A stretch of DNA of 64,000 bases from Alkalicoccus chagannorensis DSM 18086 (GCF_000429725.1 NZ_AUCK01000004.1:62001-126000), one strand, 5' to 3'; numbered from the stretch's first letter, positions 53,030 to 61,896 are shown. Made by a program: numbers and translations. Notes: generated from the sequence alone by a model not told the origin.

Positions 53030-53765
53030 TCATTCACATGTTGAACAGGCTCAAGAATGCTCAGACGTTTTTCAAATGGCGCACCTAGGATTTTTTAAAA
53101 AGAAGGCTATGTATCGTTCGTTGTTGATTCCTTCCGCTTTCGGCGAACGCTTGCTCCGGGACTTGTCCTCCACGCGCTTTCGCGAAGCGAAGGAGATTTA
53201 TCGGACTGCGCTTATCCCTTGAGCGTCTCCGCCTATCATTACTATCATCAAGTAACAACATCAAGCTTTAGTCGAGCTTCACCAAAGGCTTTGTTAAAGC
53301 CTAGTGTTGTTATAACAAAAGTACGCCTGCGGCTCTTTTTTCTTCGCCTGCCGCGGAGACATCCTTCCGCTCTCCCTCCCTTACGTCCGGGAGAATCTCA
53401 CGCTTTCTTTATCCGCAGGCGTCTCAAAAATAGCCTGGGCTTGCTCCGTTTCATAAAAGTTTCTTTTCTTTCAGAAGGACGCAGCGAAGACCGGCGGACG
53501 CCTGTGGAAGAAGGAGATCGGAAGCTCCCGCAGGGCGTAAGACCGAGGAAGCTGGAGATTTCCTCCACGGCAAGCCTGCCGAGTTGCAGCGGCGTTTTCT
53601 GTCATTATCAACAACAAACGATAACAGAGCTAAAAAGAGAAACAAAGCGAACCCTTTTCAGGATTGAAGGGCGGTGACGCCAGAGGGATCAAGCGCCGTC
53701 CGCCTGAAACGGAAGAAAAGATGCCGCGGACATGAACCTCTACCCCAACATTTATTTTAGAACCT
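53030..53765. repeat. Dispersed repeat R2, copy 2 (with internal insertion)
   Basis: It starts with ATTCACATGTTGAACAGGCT as copy 1 does. Relative to copy 1 it carries about 240 extra bases (about 53083-53322, including an AACAACATCAAGCTTTA ... TAAAGCCTAGTGTTGTT inverted pair). Then come the same inverted-end module (53323-53422, ACGCCTGCGG / CCGCAGGCGT) and the same tail (GACGCCAGAGGGATCAAGCG ... TATTTTAGAACC). No credible gene lies in the 1.05 kb between yqfW and zur. Confidence 0.8.
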
Positions 53766-53795
53766 TTTCTATGACACTTCTATCTCTTACGAACG

Positions 53796-53821
53796 AAAAA
53801 AACCGCTGAACAAGCCAGCGG
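53796..53821 (-). terminator. Terminator of the znu-zur operon
   Basis: CCGCTG / CAGCGG stem with a 7-nt loop, then seven U residues on the minus strand, 20 nt after the zur stop. Confidence 0.75.
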
Positions 53822-53840
53822 CGGTGAATAAACGATTTCG

Positions 53841-54281
53841 TCAGACCTGCTCTGCTGTTTTTTCCGCAGCAGTACGGCAGTCACCACAATAACCATACAC
53901 TTCAAATTTATGACCGACCACATCAAAGCCCGTTGCTTTAACAGGCTCATCATCCATCGGACAGTGATGAATGTGTTTCGTCCGCCCGCATTCCAGGCAG
54001 ATCACATGGTGGTGGTGTTCGTTGACACTGCACGTAAAGCGGAACCGCTTTTCCCCGTTCAACTCTGTGGCCTCGAGAATACCCAGCTCGGTGAACAAAG
54101 AAAGATTCCGATAAATGGTGTCGAAACTCATCCCGTCATACACCGGCTGCATCGATTCAAGCACATCTTTTGCACCGAGGTAACGACTCTCATCTGAAAA
54201 AAGCTGCAGTATATCGCGTCTTTTATCTGTATACTTGTATCCCTTCTCTTTCAGGCGTCCCATCGCTTCATCTACATTCAT
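53841..54281 (-). CDS. zur: Zinc uptake regulator Zur (Fur family)
   Basis: Represses zinc-uptake genes when zinc is bound. The 146-residue Fur-family protein has a winged helix (KYTDKRRDILQLFSDESRYLGAKDVLE...FDTIYRNLSLFTELGILEATELNG). It has the metal-site histidines (RFRFTCSVNEHHHHVICLECGRTKHIHHCPMD) and two CxxC pairs (CLEC, CGDC) for the structural zinc. Its ATG overlaps the stop of the preceding permease gene by 4 nt, making it the last gene of the znuC-permease-permease-zur operon. This allows autoregulation through the upstream Zur box. Confidence 0.94.
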   Translation of the reverse strand: MNVDEAMGRLKEKGYKYTDKRRDILQLFSDESRYLGAKDVLESMQPVYDGMSFDTIYRNLSLFTELGILEATELNGEKRFRFTCSVNEHHHHVICLECGRTKHIHHCPMDDEPVKATGFDVVGHKFEVYGYCGDCRTAAEKTAEQV

Positions 54282-55141
54282 GCTGTGGACTCCTCCTTTC
54301 GGCTGCTGCTGAAAATATCCATCAGCCGGCGTACCAGCACGGCTCCAGCAAGCAGGATTACTCCTGTCAGCACAATCATGCCGCCAGTAGCAACATTTAA
54401 ATAATAAGAACTGATAATACCACCGATCACGGCAGCCTCTCCAAATAGGATACCAAGAATCATCACCTGACGAAAGCTTTTTGCAAATAGAACCGCCGCT
54501 GCTACCGGCAGGGTGATCAGCGCTCCGACGAGCAGGATACCAACGATCATAATCGACATCGAGATCACGAGCGCAATCAGCAGTGAAAAGATGAAGTTCA
54601 ATCGGCGGGCCGGAATGCCAGAGGCAGCTGCAAACTCAGAATCAAACGAAAGCGAGAGCAGTTCTTTATAAAACAGCCCTAGAATAAGCAGGGCCGCTGC
54701 CCCGACACCCAGACTGAAAAACAGGTCGTTCAATGACACAGTCACGATACTGCCGAATAAATAATTATACCATTCTGTATAGCTCGTTGCAGCGATACTG
54801 ATCATCACCGCACTGACCCCTACGCCTCCGGATAAAATGATCGGAACGGCCAGCTCAGAGAAATGTTTGTATACTTGGCGGAGTTTTTCGATCGCCAGAG
54901 AGCCGAGGAGCGAAAATAACAGCCCGGTATACAAAGGGTTGACCCATTCGAGCCACGCCGCAGTCTGGATCATTAAGACCCCTGCTGTTATACCGGTTAA
55001 TGTGACGTGGGAGAGGCCTTCGGAAATAATCGTCATTCTGCGCACGAGCAGAAACGCACCGATGAGCGGTGCCGTGAATCCGATCAGCAGTCCGGCGATG
55101 ATGCCTCTTTCAAGAAACGTTAATTGTTCAAGCAGTTCCAC
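54278..55141 (-). CDS. Zinc ABC transporter permease (second copy)
   Basis: ABC-3 family membrane permease of 287 residues with eight or nine helices: LIGFTAPLIGAFLLVRRMTIISEGLSHVTLTGITAGVL and GIPARRLNFIFSLLIALVISMSIMIVGILLVGALITLPVAAA are family signatures. The GTG start at 55141 has AAAGGAGGGG upstream and overlaps the first permease gene by 14 nt. Two adjacent related permeases suggest a heterodimeric channel with ZnuC. Confidence 0.9.
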   Translation of the reverse strand: MELLEQLTFLERGIIAGLLIGFTAPLIGAFLLVRRMTIISEGLSHVTLTGITAGVLMIQTAAWLEWVNPLYTGLLFSLLGSLAIEKLRQVYKHFSELAVPIILSGGVGVSAVMISIAATSYTEWYNYLFGSIVTVSLNDLFFSLGVGAAALLILGLFYKELLSLSFDSEFAAASGIPARRLNFIFSLLIALVISMSIMIVGILLVGALITLPVAAAVLFAKSFRQVMILGILFGEAAVIGGIISSYYLNVATGGMIVLTGVILLAGAVLVRRLMDIFSSSRKEESTA

Positions 55142-55991
55142 GCCTTCCCCTCCTTTGCATCGTTCCGCCAGCTGAAGTTATCCCGAGAATGATAAGCAGA
55201 AGAAGAATGTTGATGACGACAATCATCCCTCCAGGAGCGGTGTCGAGATGAAATGCCGCCACCAGTCCGCTCATAACAGACACTTCACCGATCAGCACCG
55301 AATAAATAAACATCTGCTTAAATGAGGAAGCGAGCCGCATGGCCGCCGCCACTGGAAGCGTCATGAGCGCAGAGACGAGCAGAATCCCGACGATTTGCAT
55401 GGATAACCCAATCACGACAGCCGTAATAATAATAAATAGAAAGTGCATCCACTGCTTCGGCAGTCCCGATACGACAGCCTGCTCTTCATCGAAGCTGAGG
55501 AAAAACAACTCCTTGTAAAAGAGAAGCAGCAGAAGACTGACTGCCCCGGTTAACAGCAGGACCATCTGGAAATCACCTTCAGACACCGCAGACACGCTGC
55601 CGAATAGATAGGAAAACAAATCGGTCGTAAATCCATCGGCGAGCGAGATAAAGACGACTCCAATTCCTACTGCAGAAGAGAGGATAATCGGAATCGCAAT
55701 TTCCTGATAAAACCGGTACGTGCGGCGCAGGTTCTCGGTCAGAATCGACCCTCCCACCGCAAAAACCATCCCCATATACACAGGATTCGCTCCTGCAAAC
55801 AGAGAAAAATGCCTTCCGAGAAGCAGACTGAAGGCAATTCCGGTCAACGTAATATGGGAGAGCGCATCCGCCATCAGTGACATCCGTCGGACAACGATGA
55901 AAACACCTACAATGGGAGCAAGAAACCCGATCAGCACGGACGTGTAAAAAGAATATCGTAGAAAATCATACTGTAAAAATACGTCGATCAT
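55128..55991 (-). CDS. Zinc ABC transporter permease (first copy)
   Basis: ABC-3 family permease of 287 residues: VLIGFLAPIVGVFIVVRRMSLMADALSHITLTGIAFSLLLG and GLPKQWMHFLFIIITAVVIGLSMQIVGILLVSALMTLPVAAAM, with eight or nine helices. Its ATG overlaps the znuC stop (ATGA). It is clearly a paralogue of the next gene, with the same length and the same motifs, so the pair likely arose by tandem duplication. Either could be called ZnuB. Confidence 0.9.
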   Translation of the reverse strand: MIDVFLQYDFLRYSFYTSVLIGFLAPIVGVFIVVRRMSLMADALSHITLTGIAFSLLLGRHFSLFAGANPVYMGMVFAVGGSILTENLRRTYRFYQEIAIPIILSSAVGIGVVFISLADGFTTDLFSYLFGSVSAVSEGDFQMVLLLTGAVSLLLLLFYKELFFLSFDEEQAVVSGLPKQWMHFLFIIITAVVIGLSMQIVGILLVSALMTLPVAAAMRLASSFKQMFIYSVLIGEVSVMSGLVAAFHLDTAPGGMIVVINILLLLIILGITSAGGTMQRRGRRGTA

Positions 55992-56803
55992 CTTTGTAAT
56001 TCCTTAATATCATCGTGATCATGATGATGATGGTGGTGGTCGTGATCGTGGTTGTGATCAAGGACGTGCACATCCGTCCCGTACATCCGCTGCATCATCG
56101 TATCCTGGTTATCCTCAAACTCCTGTCTGCCCCCGTGGAAATGCAGGCATTTATTCAGGCAGGCTACATCCGTCACATAGTCCGTCATGGCCCCAATATC
56201 GTGGGTGACGAGAATCAGCGTAATACCGTTATCCTGATTCAAGGATTTCAGCAGTTGATAAAAGTTCTGCACGGACTGCGCGTCCACGCCGACAGTCGGC
56301 TCATCCAGAATAAGCAGATCCGGTTCGCTGACCAGCGCTCTTGCAATGAATACACGCTGCTGCTGTCCGCCGGAGAGCTGCCCGATGCTCCGGTTTAAAT
56401 AGTCTGACATACCAACTTGAGCAACTGCTTCCCGCACTTTTTGCCTATGTTTTTTCGTGATAAAGCGGAACAGTCCGATTTTGCCATACAGCCCCATGGA
56501 TACAACCTCAAACACCGTTGCCGGAAAGCCGCTGTTGAAACTGTTAGCTTTCTGCGATACATAGCCGATTCTGCTCCAGTCTTTGAAAGACTGTACGGGT
56601 GTACCGAACAGAGACACTTCTCCGCGGTCCGGTTTCATCAGGCCGAGAATCAATTTCATCATTGTGGATTTACCGGATCCATTAGGCCCGACGAGACCTA
56701 AGAAAGATCCAGCTTCGACATGTAAATGTATATCTTCCAGCACCTGCTGCGAGCCGTAATCGAAGTCAATGCCTTCTAAACGAAGTACTTCTTTCTGGGA
56801 CAC
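55988..56803 (-). CDS. znuC: Zinc ABC transporter ATP-binding protein with His-rich tail
   Basis: ATPase of the zinc importer. The 271-residue protein has Walker A GPNGSGKST, the Q-loop region GYVSQKA, the ABC signature LSGGQQQR, Walker B LLILDEPTVGVD and the switch histidine LVTHDIG. The C-terminus carries a tail of 18 residues of mostly His and Asp (HNHDHDHHHHHHDHDD), a likely zinc-binding segment, before the final DIKELQR. I choose the GTG at 56803 with GAAGGGATAACA upstream; the longer frame starts inside the Zur box. No solute-binding protein gene is in the operon. Confidence 0.93.
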   Translation of the reverse strand: MSQKEVLRLEGIDFDYGSQQVLEDIHLHVEAGSFLGLVGPNGSGKSTMMKLILGLMKPDRGEVSLFGTPVQSFKDWSRIGYVSQKANSFNSGFPATVFEVVSMGLYGKIGLFRFITKKHRQKVREAVAQVGMSDYLNRSIGQLSGGQQQRVFIARALVSEPDLLILDEPTVGVDAQSVQNFYQLLKSLNQDNGITLILVTHDIGAMTDYVTDVACLNKCLHFHGGRQEFEDNQDTMMQRMYGTDVHVLDHNHDHDHHHHHHDHDDIKELQR

Positions 56804-56821
56804 TGTTATCCCTTCTTTCCC

Positions 56822-56842
56822 ATTAGTAATCATTACGATTTA
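56822..56842. promoter_or_regulatory. Zur box upstream of znuC
   Basis: On the minus strand AAATCGTAATGATTACTAAT closely fits the Bacillus Zur operator (AAATCGTAATNATTACGATTT), a 9-1-9 inverted repeat with one arm slightly worn. It lies 19 nt before the znuC start, in the promoter/leader region of the znu-zur operon. Confidence 0.85.
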
Positions 56843-56958
56843 TATACTTAATCTAGTATAGAATATTCCCTCAGGAATGTAAACCGGATGCGCTCCTCCA
56901 CGTATACAGGAAAGGCGTGATACATGTATAATGTAGAAAACAGAAAGGTGTGACAACT

Positions 56959-58500
56959 ATGTCAGCTTCACAGCAGATCGGTATTATCGATATGGGATCG
57001 AACTCCATCAGGCTGGTCATCTATGAGGTAGATGAATACGCCTGTTTCAGCGAAACGCAGAATCTCAAAGTTTCCGCTCGACTGAGTACATATATTGATG
57101 AGGAAGGAAGAATGAGCCAGGAAGGCATTCGGGTCATTCTCGATACGTTAAAACAATTCGAAAAGGTCACGTCGGGATATTCGCTTGACAGTGTGCGAGG
57201 TGCTGCTACTGCGGCTGTCAGAAATGCTGTTAACCAGGAAGAAATTATGGAAGCAGTAGAGAAGCACTCGGCATTCCCGTTTGAAGTGCTGAGCGGCGAA
57301 GATGAAGCGTATTACGGCTACCTTGCTGTCACCAATTCTACCGACCTCCAGGAAGGGCTTACGATCGATATCGGCGGCGGCAGTACCGAAATTACGTACT
57401 TTCAAAATAGAGAACTGAAACATTCCCACAGCTTTCCTTTCGGTGCCTTAACGTTGAAAGAACAGTTTGTTGAAGGGGATACACCGACATCGGCTGAATG
57501 GAAGAATATGACCCGCTTCATTAAAGAGTCCTACCGTTCACTCGGCTGGATAGACGACAAGGAAGTCCCTGTGATCGGGATCGGTGGTTCAGCGCGGAAC
57601 GTGGCTCTCGTGCATCAGCAGGAAACAGCCTACCCCCTCTCCGGCCTTCACCAGTACACGATGGAGAAAGAAGACATGGAAGAAACCATCGATGACTTGA
57701 TGAGTATGTCCCTGAAAAAGAGAGAGAAGCTTGATGGACTCTCCAAAGATCGCGCAGACATCATTCTACCGGCAGCGGCAGCGATGATGATGCTGGTCAA
57801 AGAATCCGGATCCGACAGCTTCGTTGTCAGCAACCGCGGTCTCCGGGACGGATTGTTTTATGAACAGATGCTCAGCACAATCGAAGTGACACATTTTCCG
57901 AATGTAAAAGAAGAAAGTTTCTATCAGTTGAGTAACCACTACCGGCTCAACACAGAGCATCAGAAAAAGGTCTCGATTCTGGCTTCCTATCTCGCTGACG
58001 AACTAAGGAATCAAGGACTGATTGAGCTGGACAAACATGATGCCCATCTCCTGCGTCTTGGAGCGAACGTTTTCTACCTCGGCCGGGCTGTTCACAGTGA
58101 ATCCAAGAGTCAGCATACATTTTACTTAATCACGAATCAGTCGATTGACGGTCTATCTCATATGCAGCGGCTGGCCGTTGCTTTTATTTCTTCCTTTAAA
58201 TCCAAGTCGCAGCTGAAGCAGTTTGCCAAACCATTTAAGAAGTGGGTGCCCAAAAAGGAGCTGAAAACCTACGAGCTCCTCGGTGCAGTTATTCGTTTCT
58301 GTGATGCACTCAATGTTTCCGAGCAGCATCCCGTCAGTCACATTGAGCTCGGTCAAGTAGATGAGAACGACGTCCACCTCCACATCTATCACAAAGGCGA
58401 CGTGTTTTTCGAAGCAGAAGAAGCTGCCAAGTATAAAAAACATCTCGAACGCCCGCTGAAAAGGAATATTGAACTCGTTTTTCATCCGATTGAATCTTAA
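56959..58500 (+). CDS. ppx: Exopolyphosphatase Ppx/GppA
   Basis: Hydrolyses inorganic polyphosphate or pppGpp. The 513-residue protein has the ASKHA phosphate loops GIIDMGSNSIRLVIYEV and DIGGGSTEITYF, GIGGSARNVA, and a C-terminal HD-like domain (LRLGANVFYLGRAVHSESKSQHTFYLI, about 350-420). I choose the ATG at 56959, 8 nt after AAAGGTG. It lies 78 nt before ppk; the two enzymes make and break the same polymer and probably share a transcript. TATAAT at 56927-56932 may be its -10. Confidence 0.94.
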   Translation: MSASQQIGIIDMGSNSIRLVIYEVDEYACFSETQNLKVSARLSTYIDEEGRMSQEGIRVILDTLKQFEKVTSGYSLDSVRGAATAAVRNAVNQEEIMEAVEKHSAFPFEVLSGEDEAYYGYLAVTNSTDLQEGLTIDIGGGSTEITYFQNRELKHSHSFPFGALTLKEQFVEGDTPTSAEWKNMTRFIKESYRSLGWIDDKEVPVIGIGGSARNVALVHQQETAYPLSGLHQYTMEKEDMEETIDDLMSMSLKKREKLDGLSKDRADIILPAAAAMMMLVKESGSDSFVVSNRGLRDGLFYEQMLSTIEVTHFPNVKEESFYQLSNHYRLNTEHQKKVSILASYLADELRNQGLIELDKHDAHLLRLGANVFYLGRAVHSESKSQHTFYLITNQSIDGLSHMQRLAVAFISSFKSKSQLKQFAKPFKKWVPKKELKTYELLGAVIRFCDALNVSEQHPVSHIELGQVDENDVHLHIYHKGDVFFEAEEAAKYKKHLERPLKRNIELVFHPIES

Positions 58501-58578
58501 CACGGGCTTAACATTCTTCTGCTATAGTAACACTGTATACAAGCAGTTATTAAACAGATGGGAAGTACAGGTGATCAG

Positions 58579-60645
58579 ATGAACACATTCGACAGCCCGG
58601 AGTATTACCATAACCGTGAACTGAGCTGGCTTCGTTTTAATGAGAGAGTTCTGGAGGAGTCGAAAGATGCGTTGAATCCGCTGCTGGAGCGCTTCAAGTT
58701 CCATGCTATATTCAGTTCCAACCTGGATGAATTTTTTATGGTTCGTGCAGCCGGACTGAAAGATCAGCTAGCCGCGGGTTTTAATAAACCCGAAAATAAA
58801 ACCGGCCTCACTCCGAAGCAGCAGTTGAGCCGCATCGCTGCGTTTAACCACACTCTCGTGGATTCGCAGTATGAACATTATCAGCATGTGCTTCTTCCTG
58901 AGGCTGCCGAGGCCGGGTTCGAGTTTGTGTCAGCCTCAGATCTTCAAGGGGACGATTACGAGCGGATGAACTACCACTTTAAGAATTATATCCTGCCGGT
59001 GCTGACTCCCCTGGCTATTGACGCTTACCGGCCGTTCCCTATGATCTCCAATAAAAGTCTGAACCTTGCCGTGGTGCTTGAACAGGAGGGAGAACGCCGT
59101 CTTGCTATCGTTCAGGTCCCTTCTGTTTTATCCAGAGCTGTTCCCGTTGTCGATGGGGATTATTCCAGATTCGTCCTGCTTGAAGACATCATCAGCCTTT
59201 TTATTCAGCACTTGTTTCACGGCTTTCATGTCCATTCGATCAGCCAGTTCCGCATTACACGCAATGCGGATTTAACCATCCATGAAGAAGGAGCGAGAGA
59301 TCTTTTAAGAGAAATTGAGAAAGAGCTGAAAAAGAGGAAATGGGGAGCGGCCGTCCGATTTGAAATGAAAAAAGGGGAAATGGATGACAATGTCCTCTCG
59401 CTGCTGAAGGACGTACTTGAACTGGAAGATGATGATGTGTATGAACTCGACGGTCCGCTTGATTTAAGTTTTCTGTTTGCTTTCTACGAGCAGATGAAAC
59501 CTTACAGGGAAGATCTAGTCTATGAAACCTCGATCCCCCAGCCCCCGAAAGACCTGCTGGAAGAAGAAGATATCATGAGTGCTATGACGAAATCAGATAT
59601 CTTTCTCCATCACCCTTATGAATCGTTTCAGCCGGTTATCGACCTGATGGATCAAGCGGCAGAGGACCCTAACGTACTTGCTATCAAACAGACTCTCTAC
59701 CGGGTGAGCGGTGACTCTCCTATCATAGCTGCACTGGCAAGAGCCGCAGAACGCGGCAAACAAGTCACTGTCCTCGTTGAATTGAAAGCGCGTTTCGATG
59801 AAGAAAACAACATCCAGTGGGCCAAACAGCTGGAGAAAGCGGGATGTCACGTCATCTATGGCATCACCGGACTGAAAACGCACAGCAAAATCACGCTCAT
59901 CGTCAGACATGAAGATGAAAAAATTCAACGTTTTGTTCATCTCGGGACAGGCAACTACAACGATTCGACTGCGAAACTTTACACAGACATGGGGATGCTG
60001 ACGACGAGATACGAATTCGGAGTGGATGCCACCAACTTCTTCAACTATCTTTCCGGATACAGCAGCAAACCTGAATGGCTGGAAATTGCTGCGTCACCGT
60101 TTGAAATCAGAGAAGCATTTATCGATCAGATCGACGAGGAAATCGCTTCTCATCAAACCCACGGCGGTGGAAGAATCATGGTTAAAATGAACTCCCTGAC
60201 CGATAAGCCGATTATCATGAAACTGTATGAAGCAAGCTGTGCCGGTATTTCTATCGAGTTGATCATCCGGGGGATCTGCTGCCTGAAGCCGGGTATCCCC
60301 GGTATTAGTGATAACATCACCGTACGCAGCATTCTCGGGCGCTTTCTGGAACACAGCCGGATCTTTTATTTTTACCGCGGTGGCGAGGAGCGCATCTTCC
60401 TCTCCTCTGCAGACTGGATGACGCGGAACATGGAAAAACGTATTGAAGTCGTATTCCCTGTCTATGAGGAACACATCCGAGATCGAGTCAAAGAAGTCCT
60501 CGATATATCGCTTGCTGATAATACGAAGGCCAGAATCATGAATACGGATGGCTCCTATTCTTACGTGCATGCAGAGAGCGAGGCAACACTGAGCAGTCAG
60601 GATATCTTCCGAACAAAAGCAGCGCTGAAACAGGAAGACAGCTGA
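58579..60645 (+). CDS. ppk: Polyphosphate kinase 1
   Basis: Reversibly makes polyphosphate from ATP. The 688-residue protein has the PPK1 layout: N-domain (YYHNRELSWLRFNERVLEE), head domain, and two phospholipase-D-like catalytic domains. These include KQTLYRVSGDSPI, the autophosphorylated histidine in TGLKTHSKI, VHLGTGNYNDSTAKLYTDMG and LIIRGICCLKPGI. I choose the ATG at 58579 with AGGTGATC upstream; the ATG at 58558 lacks a ribosome site. It acts with ppx upstream. Confidence 0.96.
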   Translation: MNTFDSPEYYHNRELSWLRFNERVLEESKDALNPLLERFKFHAIFSSNLDEFFMVRAAGLKDQLAAGFNKPENKTGLTPKQQLSRIAAFNHTLVDSQYEHYQHVLLPEAAEAGFEFVSASDLQGDDYERMNYHFKNYILPVLTPLAIDAYRPFPMISNKSLNLAVVLEQEGERRLAIVQVPSVLSRAVPVVDGDYSRFVLLEDIISLFIQHLFHGFHVHSISQFRITRNADLTIHEEGARDLLREIEKELKKRKWGAAVRFEMKKGEMDDNVLSLLKDVLELEDDDVYELDGPLDLSFLFAFYEQMKPYREDLVYETSIPQPPKDLLEEEDIMSAMTKSDIFLHHPYESFQPVIDLMDQAAEDPNVLAIKQTLYRVSGDSPIIAALARAAERGKQVTVLVELKARFDEENNIQWAKQLEKAGCHVIYGITGLKTHSKITLIVRHEDEKIQRFVHLGTGNYNDSTAKLYTDMGMLTTRYEFGVDATNFFNYLSGYSSKPEWLEIAASPFEIREAFIDQIDEEIASHQTHGGGRIMVKMNSLTDKPIIMKLYEASCAGISIELIIRGICCLKPGIPGISDNITVRSILGRFLEHSRIFYFYRGGEERIFLSSADWMTRNMEKRIEVVFPVYEEHIRDRVKEVLDISLADNTKARIMNTDGSYSYVHAESEATLSSQDIFRTKAALKQEDS

Positions 60646-60722
60646 CCCTCCTCTCCTCCTCCTTTCTTGCCTGGACAACCTGCTGCACGCTCAGCGCTCT
60701 GCAGAGAGCAGATATAAAAACG

Positions 60723-60761
60723 AAAAAAAGAGGCCCTCATCCTCGTTGGTGAGGGCCTCTT
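60723..60761 (-). terminator. Leftward terminator after ppk
   Basis: A 12-bp perfect stem AAGAGGCCCTCA / TGAGGGCCTCTT with seven U residues on the minus strand and none on the plus strand. It would stop leftward transcripts running into ppk. Confidence 0.75.
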
Positions 60762-60787
60762 GCAGCAGGTAGATTGATTGCCATACT

Positions 60788-60982
60788 TTGGCGGGGATAT
60801 CGCTTCGACCTCTGCTTTACCCAAGGGACCGCCGTCTTCCGCTCAACGAGCTCCCGAAACAGCACCTCTTGATTTTACAGAAAGAAATGGAACGGCTGAC
60901 TGTCGATGCAGAAGCCATTTTTAACGTGCTGCACGCTGCTGTCTCTCGCCGGCGTGCCGGCAAGAAGCAGCGTAACATGTGA
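60788..60982 (+). CDS. Possible small protein, weak support
   Basis: A 64-codon frame with a helical, basic C-terminal half (PKQHLLILQKEMERLTVDAEAIFNVLHAAVSRRRAGKK). In favour: coding-like residue use in that half and a plus-strand terminator 74 nt downstream. Against: it would open with TTG and has no clear ribosome site, the N-terminal third is Arg/Leu-rich and unlike a protein, and no family is recognised. It could also be the remnant of a larger gene. Confidence 0.25.
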   Translation: MAGISLRPLLYPRDRRLPLNELPKQHLLILQKEMERLTVDAEAIFNVLHAAVSRRRAGKKQRNM

Positions 60983-61055
60983 GACAGGACAGAGCTTCTG
61001 CACTCATCGCAGAGAAAGCCAGCCATAGCGGGTTACGCTATTGTCATGAACACAC

Positions 61056-61100
61056 AAGACGCTTCCAACGATCCGTTCGGGATCATTGGAAGCGTCTTTT
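61056..61100 (+). terminator. Terminator before the transglycosylase gene
   Basis: A 13-bp perfect stem AAGACGCTTCCAA / TTGGAAGCGTCTT around CGATCCGTTCGGGATCA, followed by TTTTACTT on the plus strand. It faces the convergent gene at 61177. Confidence 0.75.
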
Positions 61101-61176
61101 ACTTATTCAGCACTTTTTTACTCAGCCCCGTTAATGTTGTTACTGTGAGGGTCATTTTCCGTTGGAGCACATTCGC

Positions 61177-61896
61177 TTAATTTTCTCTAGCAGAAGCTGT
61201 CATTTCAGCATTTTCCTGTATATCGACCGCGTACCAGCTGTCCGCTCCACCGTTTTCCGACACGTAGGCATTCATTCCAGCAATACCACGGTGATACGCT
61301 GTCAGCGCCCGATCCCAGTCCCCATCGAATCGGTCATGGAGATAGTCCAGGTACGTAACCGACAGCTGAATCGCGTAATGAGGGTCAAACAGCTTATCAT
61401 GTTCGTAAGTCAGTCCTGCCTTCTCTGCAATCCAAGGGCCCGTATTTTTCATAAACTGAGCGAGACCGTAAGCGTGACCGTACTTGGTTTCCGGGCCGAC
61501 AAGTTCCGGATCGAACGTGTCGCCGGTTTCTACACGCAGCAGCTCATAAACAATATAAGGATCTATCCCTTTACTTTGAGCTTCAAGATCCAGGAGCAGC
61601 CCCCAGTCTTTCTTAAACAAACCACTGCTGTCCTCATATATGTGAGCTGCTGTTTCTTCAGCTCGAGTCCAGTCTATACCTGCTGAAACTTCATATCCAT
61701 CCGGGAGTGCATCAATTTCCTGCTGCAGCGTGCCGAATCCATCAAGTGAACGTTCAAAATCACCTGAGTCCATTGCCTGCTCCATTTCCAGCTCTTCGAT
61801 CTCCGACTGTGTGTTGACGTAGTCTGATCCGAGCAGAATAGAAATTGTACTGAGAAACAGTACGGCTGCAGACATCGTTAAGAATGATAAACGCAT
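61177..61896 (-). CDS. Lytic transglycosylase-like (SLT domain) protein
   Basis: A 239-residue exported or membrane-anchored protein: hydrophobic N-terminus (residues 4-24), an acidic helical linker and a C-terminal SLT lysozyme-like domain (about 105-220). The domain has LLDLEAQSKGIDPYIVYELLRVETGD (catalytic Glu in RVETG), YGHAYGLAQFMKNTGPWIAEKAG, PHYAIQLSVTYLDYL and WDRALTAYHRG. It probably cleaves peptidoglycan glycan strands. I choose the ATG at 61896, 6 nt after GGAGG. Monocistronic by context. Confidence 0.88.
   Translation of the reverse strand: MRLSFLTMSAAVLFLSTISILLGSDYVNTQSEIEELEMEQAMDSGDFERSLDGFGTLQQEIDALPDGYEVSAGIDWTRAEETAAHIYEDSSGLFKKDWGLLLDLEAQSKGIDPYIVYELLRVETGDTFDPELVGPETKYGHAYGLAQFMKNTGPWIAEKAGLTYEHDKLFDPHYAIQLSVTYLDYLHDRFDGDWDRALTAYHRGIAGMNAYVSENGGADSWYAVDIQENAEMTASAREN

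Larger units (their letters stand above)
60646..61176. other. Region between ppk and the transglycosylase gene
   Basis: About 530 bp containing two terminator hairpins (60723-60761 and 61056-61100) of opposite orientation and one weak small frame between them. No RNA family or repeat copy is recognised. Confidence 0.5.

Noticed and set aside
60817-61026. A 69-codon Cys/Ser/Arg-rich minus-strand frame
   Set aside because: No ribosome site, no domain, and it overlaps a terminator-flanked region on the other strand.
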